Positions 16,343 through 23,500 of a stretch of 64,000 nucleotides of DNA are shown in pieces. The position numbers were made by a program, and so were the translations under genes. Source of the stretch: Streptomyces sp. CB00316 (GTDB lineage Bacteria; Actinomycetota; Actinomycetes; Streptomycetales; Streptomycetaceae). Under the pieces are notes generated by a model. The model had not been told where the DNA came from. It searched no databases and saw nothing but the letters and a program-made list of their open reading frames with translations. The stretch spans positions 186,001-250,000 of the forward strand of contig NZ_LIXI01000005.1 in the NCBI RefSeq assembly GCF_001905595.1. Reading direction: 5' to 3'. Within the stretch, counting starts at the first letter, position 1. Each line of letters begins with the position of its first letter.

Positions 16343-16500
16343 GCGGTAGGCTGCGGAGTGTGACGTCGAACGTCTGCGCCCAGCCGTCGGTCCTTGCCAA
16401 CAGGCCCGCCGGCGCTCCGACACCGCCTGTCGGCACTCCCGTCGCCCTGGGGTGCCCGCCGTCACACCCCTCAATTTCGTCCGGCTTTCAACATCTTAGG

Positions 16501-16506
16501 TAGAAT
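16501..16506 (+). promoter_or_regulatory. -10 hexamer TAGAAT for leaderless absC
   Basis: TAGAAT lies exactly six bases before the absC ATG, and no ribosome site is present, so transcription probably starts on or next to the start codon. No convincing -35 was found. Confidence 0.55.
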
Positions 16507-16512
16507 CGATAT

Positions 16513-16989
16513 ATGGAGACCGAGACGGCCACCCGCTGGCTGAGCGACACGGAGCAGTGCGCCTGGCGCACCCACCTGGACGTCAGCAGGCTGCTGACGC
16601 ACCAGCTGGAGAAGGACCTCCAGCCGTTCGGCCTGACCATGAACGACTACGAGATCCTGGTCAACCTCTCCGAGTCCGAGGAACAGCGGATGCGGATGAG
16701 CGACCTCGCCGCCGCCACCCTGCAGTCCAAGAGCCGGCTCTCACACCAGATCACCCGGATGGAGACGGCGGGCCTGGTCCGCCGTACACACTGCGAGTCG
16801 GACCGGCGCGGGCTGTACGCGGTCCTCACCGAGCAGGGTGCGGAGACCATGCGCAAGGTCGCCCCGCACCACGTCGAATCGGTGCGCAACCACTTCATGG
16901 ACCTGCTCTCACCGGAGGCCCTGGCGGAGCTGCACGCGGCGCTGACGCCGATCGCGGAGCACCTGCGGGGGCGGCGCGGAAAGCCGTGA
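16513..16989 (+). CDS. absC: MarR family pleiotropic regulator AbsC
   Basis: A 158-residue MarR regulator with winged-helix motifs MRMSDLAAATLQSKSRLSHQ and RTHCESDRRGLYAVLTEQG. Length and gene position next to the two-component and PepSY genes match S. coelicolor AbsC (SCO5405, from memory), which influences antibiotic production and zinc-related genes. The symbol is assigned by synteny and length, not alignment. It is followed by a symmetric hairpin shared with the convergent histidine kinase gene. Confidence 0.8.
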   Translation: METETATRWLSDTEQCAWRTHLDVSRLLTHQLEKDLQPFGLTMNDYEILVNLSESEEQRMRMSDLAAATLQSKSRLSHQITRMETAGLVRRTHCESDRRGLYAVLTEQGAETMRKVAPHHVESVRNHFMDLLSPEALAELHAALTPIAEHLRGRRGKP

Positions 16990-16995
16990 CGTACG

Positions 16996-17032
16996 CCGCC
17001 TGACCGGTGCCGTCGGGGCGTCGGTCAGGCGG
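16996..17032. terminator. Bidirectional terminator, absC / histidine kinase
   Basis: A perfect 10-bp stem, CCGCCTGACC and GGTCAGGCGG, with a 17-base loop, in the 45 bp between convergent stop codons. Confidence 0.7.
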
Positions 17033-17034
17033 TG

Positions 17035-18483
17035 TCACACCGCGCGGGGCAGCCACAGCCGGAACGCCGCGCCGCCCTCCGGGGCCCGGTGGACCGTGAG
17101 CGTTCCACCGTGGCGCGTGACCACGTCCCGCGCGATGGCGAGGCCGAGACCGGCGCCGCCGTCGTCGCGGCTGCGGGCGTCGTCCAGCCGGACGAACCGT
17201 TCGAAGATCCGCTCCCGCTCGTCCTCCGGGACGCCCGCCCCGTCGTCGCGCACCTCCACGCGCACCCCGCTCCCGTCGGCCGTCACCGACACCGCGACGA
17301 GCCCCTCGGTGTGGCGCTGGGCGTTGTCCAGCAGGTTGCCGACGACCCGGACCAGCTGCCCGCGCGACCCGTTCACCTCGTACGCCGCACCCCTTGCCAC
17401 CTCCACCGTCACCGGGATCCGGTCCCCGGTCCGCTGGGACACCTCCTCGCGCACCAGCGCCCCCACCTCAAGCCGGGCGGCCCCCGGCTTCTCCCCCGCG
17501 TCCAGCCGGGCCAGCAGCAGCAGGTCCGCCGCCAGCACCTGGAGGCGTACGGTGTCGGCGACCGCGCCCGGGAGGTCCAGCAGCCCCGGGTGGGCCTCGG
17601 CCACCTCCAGCTGGGTGCGGAGCGAGGCGATCGGGGAGCGCAGCTCGTGCGAGGCGTCCGCGACGAACCGCCGCTGCCGCTCCACGGACGCCTCCAGGAC
17701 GGTGAGCGTCTCGTTGGTCGTACGGGCCAGGCGGGCGATCTCGTCGCGCGAATCGGGCTCCGGGACGCGGCGGGCCAGGTCCTCGGAGGCGGTGATCGCG
17801 GCCATCTCGCGGCGGATCCCCTCCACGGGCCGCAGCGCGCGCCGGGTCACCAGCCAGGTCACCCCGGCGACGACGGCCAGCAGGAGCGGCAGCCCGGTCA
17901 GCATGGCCCCGCGCACGGTGTCGACGGCCTCCTGCTCGGCGGCGAGCGGGGCGCCCGCGTGGACGCTCAGGGTGAGTCCGGCGGGGGTGGTCGCCTCGAC
18001 GGCGGCGAACCGGTAGTCGGCCTGCTCGCTGCCCACGGTGGCGGTGCCGTCGGAGAAGTCCGGGTCGTCGGAGGAGACCTCGCCGCGTGCGGGCCGCGCG
18101 CTGTCGCCGCCGTCGTCGTCATCGTCATCGTCGTCGTCCCCGGGCGAGGGGGTGGCGCCGACCGAGGCGGACGGTACGGGGCTGACGCCCGTCGAGGCGG
18201 TCCCGGAGACGGCGCGCAGCCCCTTGGACACGAACACCACCCGCCCCTGCTCGTCGGTCACCTGGACCGGGTGGTCCTCCTCGTCGTCCAGATCCAGCTC
18301 CGCGTACGGAGTGTCCAGGGCGAGCTGCCCGGCCACCTCGCGTGCGGCGACCTCCGCCTGGAGATCCGCCTGGTCGATCAGGTTGGTCCGCAGGACGGAG
18401 AGCACGGCGAGCCCGGCCGCGACCAGGGCGACGGCGACGACCAGGGTGGCCCCGATGGCGGCCCTGGCCCGTACCGACCTCAT
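17035..18483 (-). CDS. Sensor histidine kinase with Asp-rich sensor loop
   Basis: A 482-residue membrane kinase. Transmembrane helices lie at about 10-30 and 195-215, enclosing an extracytoplasmic sensor that carries an unbroken nine-Asp run at 116-124. HAMP follows, then the phosphoacceptor box VADASHELRSP (His279), the N box LLDNAQRH and the G box GAGLGLAIARD. The ATG at 18483 overlaps the response regulator stop as ATGA. The acidic loop resembles the Asp tracts of the divergent PepSY protein, suggesting sensing of cations or of that protein. Signal unknown. Confidence 0.9.
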   Translation of the reverse strand: MRSVRARAAIGATLVVAVALVAAGLAVLSVLRTNLIDQADLQAEVAAREVAGQLALDTPYAELDLDDEEDHPVQVTDEQGRVVFVSKGLRAVSGTASTGVSPVPSASVGATPSPGDDDDDDDDDGGDSARPARGEVSSDDPDFSDGTATVGSEQADYRFAAVEATTPAGLTLSVHAGAPLAAEQEAVDTVRGAMLTGLPLLLAVVAGVTWLVTRRALRPVEGIRREMAAITASEDLARRVPEPDSRDEIARLARTTNETLTVLEASVERQRRFVADASHELRSPIASLRTQLEVAEAHPGLLDLPGAVADTVRLQVLAADLLLLARLDAGEKPGAARLEVGALVREEVSQRTGDRIPVTVEVARGAAYEVNGSRGQLVRVVGNLLDNAQRHTEGLVAVSVTADGSGVRVEVRDDGAGVPEDERERIFERFVRLDDARSRDDGGAGLGLAIARDVVTRHGGTLTVHRAPEGGAAFRLWLPRAV

Positions 18484-19148
18484 CCCGCCTCCAGCCGGTA
18501 GCCGGCGCCGCGCACCGTACGGATGGAGGCGGCGCCCAACTTGCGGCGCAGGGTGGAGATGTAGACCTCCACGATGTTCGGGTCGCCGTCGTAGGCGAAG
18601 TCCCAGACGTGCTCCAGGATCTCCGCCTTGCTGACCACCTGCCCGGCGCGCAGGGCGAGTTGCTCCAGCACCGCGAACTCCTTCGCGGTGAGGGCGTATT
18701 CGTCCTCGCCCCGGTGGACGCGGCGGGCGGCGGTGTCGATGCGGAGGGTATTGACGGTCAGCACGGGGGCGGCGGTGCCGGCCCCGCGCCGGCGCAGGAG
18801 AGCCCGCACCCGGGCGACGAGGACGACGTAGCTGAAGGGCTTGGTCAGGTAGTCGTCCGCGCCGGTGTCGAGCCCCTCGGCCTCGTCGTACTCGCCGTCC
18901 TTGGCGGTCAGCATGAGGATCGGCACCTCGTGCCCGGCGGCGCGCAGGGCACCGCAGACCCGGTAGCCGTTCATGCCGGGCAGCATGATGTCGAGGATCA
19001 GCAGGTCGTAGCCGCCCTCGCTCGCACGGTGGAGCCCCTCCAGCCCGTCGTGCACGACATCCACGGCGAAGCCCTCGGCGGTGAGTCCCCGGGCGAGGGA
19101 CACCGCGAGACGCTTCTCGTCCTCCACGATCAACAGGCGCATACGCAC
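18480..19148 (-). CDS. OmpR/PhoB family response regulator
   Basis: A 222-residue regulator. The receiver has the acidic pair Glu9-Asp10, the phosphorylation site Asp53 in LILDIMLPG and the Lys of TKPFS. The winged-helix domain includes LTAKEFAVLEQLALRAGQVV, HVWDFAYDGDPNIVEVYIS and RTVRGAGYRLE. The gene is coupled to the kinase by an ATGA overlap. A 24-bp inverted repeat with further half-sites lies 14-60 bp upstream, the expected place for autoregulation and for control of the divergent PepSY gene. Confidence 0.92.
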   Translation of the reverse strand: MRMRLLIVEDEKRLAVSLARGLTAEGFAVDVVHDGLEGLHRASEGGYDLLILDIMLPGMNGYRVCGALRAAGHEVPILMLTAKDGEYDEAEGLDTGADDYLTKPFSYVVLVARVRALLRRRGAGTAAPVLTVNTLRIDTAARRVHRGEDEYALTAKEFAVLEQLALRAGQVVSKAEILEHVWDFAYDGDPNIVEVYISTLRRKLGAASIRTVRGAGYRLEAG

Positions 19149-19161
19149 AGCCTCGCAAACC

Positions 19162-19185
19162 CCACCTGAAGACGCCTTCAGGTGG
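19162..19185. promoter_or_regulatory. Inverted and direct CTTCAGG repeats upstream of the response regulator
   Basis: Perfect 10-bp arms CCACCTGAAG and CTTCAGGTGG around ACGC. The CTTCAGG unit recurs at 19186-19192 and, as GTTCAG, near 19197, giving a spacing of about 10-11 bp, which is what OmpR-type regulators usually bind. The site lies between the response regulator and the PepSY gene. Confidence 0.6.
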
Positions 19186-19272
19186 CTTCAGGCTGCGTTC
19201 AGCATCAGGTCGGCAGTGTGGAACCCGTCGAACAGCACAGCAGCTCTCAGCTCTCTCCCGGGGAGGAACCTC

Positions 19273-19633
19273 TTGACATCTTCCCCCTCCTGAAGGAGGG
19301 GAATTCCTACGGCTCGCGCCGTGGGGTCTTCTGCTTCGTCGCCGACTGCCCGCCGGGCATCGGTGCGGGAACGTCGTCGCACAGCATCGAGACGAGCCAT
19401 CGCCCGGCCGGGTCCTGCGACACGGTCACGATGGACGGCGTCGCACCTTCGGGCAGCGCCCTGGACCACACGATGTCATCCACGCCTCGGACCGTGCTGC
19501 GAGCGCCAGGTTGTAGACCTTCCGGACGCACCCGAACGCACCCGAACGTGCGCGACAGCTCGGCTGCCTGCGCATCGGTCGGACAGAAGCGGTACCTGAA
19601 CGCCCGATGCCCTGCTCCGCAGGAGCCGTGCAT
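19273..19633 (-). mobile_element. Deleted TnpB (IS200/IS605 type) relic with right-end hairpin
   Basis: A minus-strand relic of a TnpB gene. From ATG 19633 it encodes the TnpB N-terminus, FRYRFCPTDAQAAELSRTFG; a 10-bp tandem duplication at 19527-19546 then shifts the frame, and KVYNLALAARSEAW follows in another frame. A deletion jumps to WSRALPEGATPSIVTV and AGRWLVSMLCDD, just before where the first RuvC Asp should be. A second jump leads to GGQSATKQKTPRREP and VGIPLLQEGEDVK, the usual C-terminus. The RuvC and zinc-finger parts are gone. The end hairpin CCCCTCC-TGAA-GGAGGGG at 19284-19301 and TTGACATC at 19273 match the right end and guide-RNA scaffold region of such elements as I remember them from Streptomyces. 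Confidence 0.8.
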
Positions 19634-19677
19634 CCCTCCCCGAGCCAAAGCGCGGGGTATCCACACAGGAGGAAAAG

Positions 19678-20382
19678 ATGAAGCGCAACGTCACCATCGC
19701 AGCCGTCACCGCCGCCGTTCTCATCGGCGGCACCGCCGTCGCCTTCGCGGGCGGCGGCGACGGCGACCGTACTCCGGCCAGGAGCACGAGCGCCGAACGC
19801 GCCGACACCCGGTCCTACGCCGACGCGGAGACCGCCCGGACGGACGACGGCACGAAGAGCACCCGGATCACCCTCGACCAGGCCGTCGCCGCCGCCTTGA
19901 AGAACGTCCCGGGCACGGTCACCGAGGCCGAACTGGACGATGACGACGACAACGACGGCCGCACGGTCTGGGAGCTGGACGTTTACGGCTCCGACAAGAC
20001 CTGGCACGACGTGACGGTGGACGCCACCAACGGCAAGGTCCTGAAGACCCGCGACGACAACGGCGACGACGACCGCGACCGCGACGCGCCCCGCTCGTCC
20101 GCGGTCACCCTGAAGCAGGCGGCGGACGCGGCCCTGAAGACCGCGCCGGGCAGCATCACGTCGATCGACCTGGACGACGATGACGATGACGACGACAAGG
20201 GCAGCCGGGGCAACGTCATGCGCTGGGACGTCGACGTCGCCGGCAAGGACGGCAGGCAGCACGAGCTGCGGGTCGACGCGAAGACCGGCAAGGTCACGGT
20301 GGACCGGGACGGCGACGACCGGGACGACAGCGCGGACGACCGCGACGACCGGAACGACGACCGCGACGGCGACGACGGCTGA
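19678..20382 (+). CDS. Secreted protein with two PepSY domains and Asp tracts
   Basis: A 234-residue exported protein. A signal peptide (about 1-25, ending TAVAFAGG) is followed by two PepSY domains at about 60-125 and 138-208, each with ITLDQAVAAALK- or VTLKQAADAALK-like helices and a VDATNGKVLKT or VDAKTGKVTVD strand. Asp runs interrupt both domains and the last 30 residues are nearly all Asp and Arg. GGAGGA precedes the ATG. It diverges from a two-component operon whose sensor has its own Asp tract, so it is probably part of the same response, for example as a periplasmic modulator or a cation binder. Confidence 0.88.
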   Translation: MKRNVTIAAVTAAVLIGGTAVAFAGGGDGDRTPARSTSAERADTRSYADAETARTDDGTKSTRITLDQAVAAALKNVPGTVTEAELDDDDDNDGRTVWELDVYGSDKTWHDVTVDATNGKVLKTRDDNGDDDRDRDAPRSSAVTLKQAADAALKTAPGSITSIDLDDDDDDDDKGSRGNVMRWDVDVAGKDGRQHELRVDAKTGKVTVDRDGDDRDDSADDRDDRNDDRDGDDG

Positions 20383-20413
20383 CAGCCCAGCGCTCGAACC
20401 TCCGCACCACCAC

Positions 20414-20443
20414 GGCCCCGTATCGCAGCTGCGATTCGGGGCC
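20414..20443. terminator. Bidirectional terminator, PepSY / meaB
   Basis: A long hairpin, GGCCCCG then ATCGCAG/CTGCGAT then CGGGGCC, with one T-T mismatch and almost no loop, between convergent genes. Confidence 0.75.
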
Positions 20444-20462
20444 GCTCGGCATCACCGCATGC

Positions 20463-21431
20463 TCAGGAGCTCCCCGTCAGCCCCGCCACCAGCTCGTCGG
20501 CCGCCGCGTACGGGTCCAGGTCCCCCGCCACGATGCGTTCGGCCAGGGCGTGCAGGCGGCGGTCGCCGCGCAGGTCCGCGATCTTCTCGCGGAGCGCGGT
20601 GACCGCGATCGTCTCGACCTCGTGGGACGCGCGGGCCGCTCGGCGCTCGGCCAGGACGCCGTGCTCCTCCATCCAGGCGCGGTGCTTCTCCAGGGCCTCC
20701 ACGACCTCGTCGATGCCCTCGCCCCGGGCCGCGACCGTCTTCACGATCGGCGGGCGCCAGTCGCCGGGGCCGCGGGACTCCCCCAGGCCCAGCATGTGGT
20801 TCAGCTCGCGGGCCGTGGCGTCGGCGCCGTCGCGGTCGGCCTTGTTGACCACGTAGACGTCGCCGATCTCCAGGATTCCGGCCTTGGCGGCCTGGATGCC
20901 GTCGCCCATGCCGGGGGCGAGCAGCACCACGGAGGTGTCGGCCTGGGAGGCGATCTCCACCTCGGACTGGCCGACGCCGACCGTCTCGACGAGGACCACG
21001 TCGCAGCCCGCCGCGTCCAGTACCCGGATCGCCTGCGGCGCCGACCAGGCGAGGCCGCCCAGGTGGCCCCGGGTGGCCATGGAACGGATGTAGACGCCCG
21101 GGTCGGAGGCGTGGTCCGACATCCGGACCCGGTCGCCCAGCAGCGCGCCGCCCGAGAACGGCGAGGACGGGTCGACGGCCAGGACGCCGACCCGCTTGCC
21201 CGCCCGGCGGTAGGCGGAGACGAGGGCGGAGGTGGAGGTGGACTTGCCGACGCCCGGCGAGCCGGTCAGCCCGACGACGTAGGCGTGGCCGGCCAGCGGT
21301 GCCAGCGCGGCCATCACCTCGCGCAGCTGCGGGGACGCCCCCTCCACCAGCGAGATCAGCCGGGCCACCGCACGCGGCCTGCCTGCTCGCGCCTGCTCGA
21401 CCAGCGTGGGGACGTCCACGTCCACGTTCAC
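20463..21431 (-). CDS. meaB: Acyl-CoA mutase-associated GTPase MeaB
   Basis: A 322-residue G3E-family GTPase that protects and loads B12-dependent acyl-CoA mutases. The P-loop GSPGVGKS is at 57-64; VLAVDPSSPFSGGALLGDRVRM and VYIRSMATRGHLGG are the family signatures, and VLVETVGVGQSE carries the switch region. NKADRDGA is the guanine-specificity motif. The GTG at 21431 has GGAGCG before it. It lies 47 bp after the thiolase gene on the same strand. The client mutase could be IcmA, encoded at 4863-6563, or methylmalonyl-CoA mutase elsewhere. Confidence 0.94.
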   Translation of the reverse strand: MNVDVDVPTLVEQARAGRPRAVARLISLVEGASPQLREVMAALAPLAGHAYVVGLTGSPGVGKSTSTSALVSAYRRAGKRVGVLAVDPSSPFSGGALLGDRVRMSDHASDPGVYIRSMATRGHLGGLAWSAPQAIRVLDAAGCDVVLVETVGVGQSEVEIASQADTSVVLLAPGMGDGIQAAKAGILEIGDVYVVNKADRDGADATARELNHMLGLGESRGPGDWRPPIVKTVAARGEGIDEVVEALEKHRAWMEEHGVLAERRAARASHEVETIAVTALREKIADLRGDRRLHALAERIVAGDLDPYAAADELVAGLTGSS

Positions 21432-21478
21432 CGCTCCGTTCGCCTTGCCCTAGCCCTGGAATCCGTATCCGTACGGTG

Positions 21479-22684
21479 TTACTTGCCCGGGACGCGGATG
21501 ATCAACGCGTCGCCCTGACCGCCGCCACCGCACAGCGCCGCGGCGCCCGTGCCGCCGCCGCGCCGCTTCAGCTCCAGGGCCAGGTGCAGCACGACCCGGG
21601 CGCCGGACATGCCGATCGGGTGGCCGAGCGCGATGGCGCCGCCGTTGACGTTGACCTTGTCCGGGGTGATGCCGAGGTCCTTCACGGACTGGACGACGAC
21701 GGCGGCGAACGCCTCGTTGATCTCGATCAGGTCGAGGTCCTCGACGGCCAGGCCGTCCTTCTTCAGGGCGTGCCGGATGGCGCCCGAGGGCTGCGACTGG
21801 AGGGAGTTGTCGGGGCCCGCGACGTTTCCGTGGGCCCCGATCTCGGCGATCCAGTCCAGGCCCAGCTCCTGCGCCTTGGCCTTGCTCATGACGACGACCG
21901 CGGCGGCCCCGTCGGAGATCTGCGAGGAGGTGCCCGCGGTGATCGTGCCGTCCTTGGTGAAGGCGGGGCGCAGCTTGCCGAGGGTCTCGACGGTCGTCTC
22001 GGGGCGGATGCCCTCGTCCTTCGCGAAGACGACGGGCTCGCCCTTGCGCTGCGGGATCTCGACCGGGGTGATCTCGGCCTCGAAGATCCCGTTCTTCTGG
22101 GCGGCGGCGGCCCGCTGGTGGGAGAGGGCGCCGATCTCGTCCTGGGCGGTGCGGTCGAGGCCGAGGCGGCTGTTGTGCTTCTCGGTGGACTCGCCCATGG
22201 GGATGTTCTCGTACGCGTCGGTGAGACCGTCGTACGCCATCGAGTCGAGCATCTCGATCGCGCCGTACTTGTAGCCCTCGCGGGACTTGGGGAGCAGGTG
22301 CGGGGCGTTGGTCATGGACTCCTGGCCGCCCGCGACCACGACGTCGAACTCGCCGGCACGGATGAGCTGGTCGGCCAGGGCGATGGCGTCGAGCCCGGAG
22401 AGGCACACCTTGTTGATGGTGAGCGCGGGGACGTTCATCGGGATGCCGGCCTTGACGGCGGCCTGGCGGGCGGGGATCTGGCCCGCGCCGGCCTGGAGCA
22501 CCTGGCCCATGATCACGTACTGGACCTGGTCGCCGCCGATGCCGGCCCGGTCCAGGGCCGCCTTGATCGCGAAGCCGCCGAGGTCGGCCGCGGAGAAGCT
22601 CTTCAGGGAGCCGAGGAGACGGCCCATGGGCGTCCGGGCGCCCGCGACGATCACTGAGGTGGTGGTACCGGTCGTTGCTGACAT
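21479..22684 (-). CDS. Acetyl-CoA C-acetyltransferase (thiolase)
   Basis: A 401-residue type II thiolase. The acylated cysteine is Cys94 in [28 protein letters not shown] carries the catalytic His and [13 protein letters not shown] the second Cys. It condenses two acetyl-CoA to acetoacetyl-CoA or runs in reverse. It is the first gene of a two-gene unit with meaB. With 3-hydroxybutyryl-CoA dehydrogenase (39112-39960) and IcmA it could feed the C4 route between acetyl-CoA and isobutyryl- or methylmalonyl-CoA. The divergent neighbour is methylmalonyl-CoA epimerase. Confidence 0.94.
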   Translation of the reverse strand: MSATTGTTTSVIVAGARTPMGRLLGSLKSFSAADLGGFAIKAALDRAGIGGDQVQYVIMGQVLQAGAGQIPARQAAVKAGIPMNVPALTINKVCLSGLDAIALADQLIRAGEFDVVVAGGQESMTNAPHLLPKSREGYKYGAIEMLDSMAYDGLTDAYENIPMGESTEKHNSRLGLDRTAQDEIGALSHQRAAAAQKNGIFEAEITPVEIPQRKGEPVVFAKDEGIRPETTVETLGKLRPAFTKDGTITAGTSSQISDGAAAVVVMSKAKAQELGLDWIAEIGAHGNVAGPDNSLQSQPSGAIRHALKKDGLAVEDLDLIEINEAFAAVVVQSVKDLGITPDKVNVNGGAIALGHPIGMSGARVVLHLALELKRRGGGTGAAALCGGGGQGDALIIRVPGK

Positions 22685-22829
22685 GGGCTCGGCCCCTTGG
22701 GATCGGATGTGAACGAGGGTTTACTCGAATGTACTGAGCGGTACCGCGCCCGTCATCCGGCAGCCGGTGTGACGGCGCGCACGTTGCGTAACCGTGGCGG
22801 GAGCGGTGGCGCGAAGCCATGCTGAATCC

Positions 22830-23258
22830 ATGCTGACGCGTATCGACCACATCGGGATCGCCTGTTTCGACCTGGACAAGACGGTGGAGTTCTACCGTGC
22901 CACGTACGGATTCGAGGTGTTCCACAGCGAGATCAACGAGGAGCAGGGCGTCCGGGAGGCCATGCTCAAGATCAACGAGACCTCGGACGGCGGGGCTTCG
23001 TACCTCCAGCTGCTGGAGCCGACCCGGGAGGACTCGGCCGTCGGCAAGTGGCTGGCGAAGAACGGGGAGGGCGTCCACCACATCGCCTTCGGTACGGCGG
23101 ACGTGGACGGGGACGCCGCGGACATCCGTGAGAAGGGCGTCCGCGTGCTGTACGACGAGCCCAGGACGGGTTCGATGGGGTCCCGGATCACGTTCCTGCA
23201 CCCCAAGGACTGCCACGGCGTCCTCACCGAACTGGTCACGAGCAACCCGGAGCACTGA
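22830..23258 (+). CDS. mce: Methylmalonyl-CoA epimerase
   Basis: A 142-residue vicinal-oxygen-chelate enzyme. The metal ligands appear in order: His of IDHIGIA near the N-terminus, Gln in SYLQLLEP, His in VHHIAFG, and Glu in TELVTS. The enzyme interconverts (2R)- and (2S)-methylmalonyl-CoA, linking the mutases to propionyl-CoA carboxylase and polyketide extender supply. The ATG at 22830 gives the family N-terminus MLTRIDHIG; a longer frame to 22794 is less likely. It is divergent from the thiolase-meaB unit. Confidence 0.93.
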   Translation: MLTRIDHIGIACFDLDKTVEFYRATYGFEVFHSEINEEQGVREAMLKINETSDGGASYLQLLEPTREDSAVGKWLAKNGEGVHHIAFGTADVDGDAADIREKGVRVLYDEPRTGSMGSRITFLHPKDCHGVLTELVTSNPEH

Positions 23259-23500
23259 CCCGGCGCATACCCGGCCCGGTAGAGTGGGCGGTTCCGGGCC
23301 GGGGCCGGGTCGGGGCCGTACCGCGTCCTCGTCGTTTGTCTGTCACCATTCCCCGAGGACGGCTCGTCGGCGAGCGGTCCTCGTGTGCAGAGTCGCGACC
23401 AGGGCTGGGGCCTTCCCTGCTCAGTGGGGCATCCCCTGCTCGAACGAAATTGAGAGCTTGGGGAAAGAGTTGAGAGCTCGGGGAAGGATGGGACCGCGCA

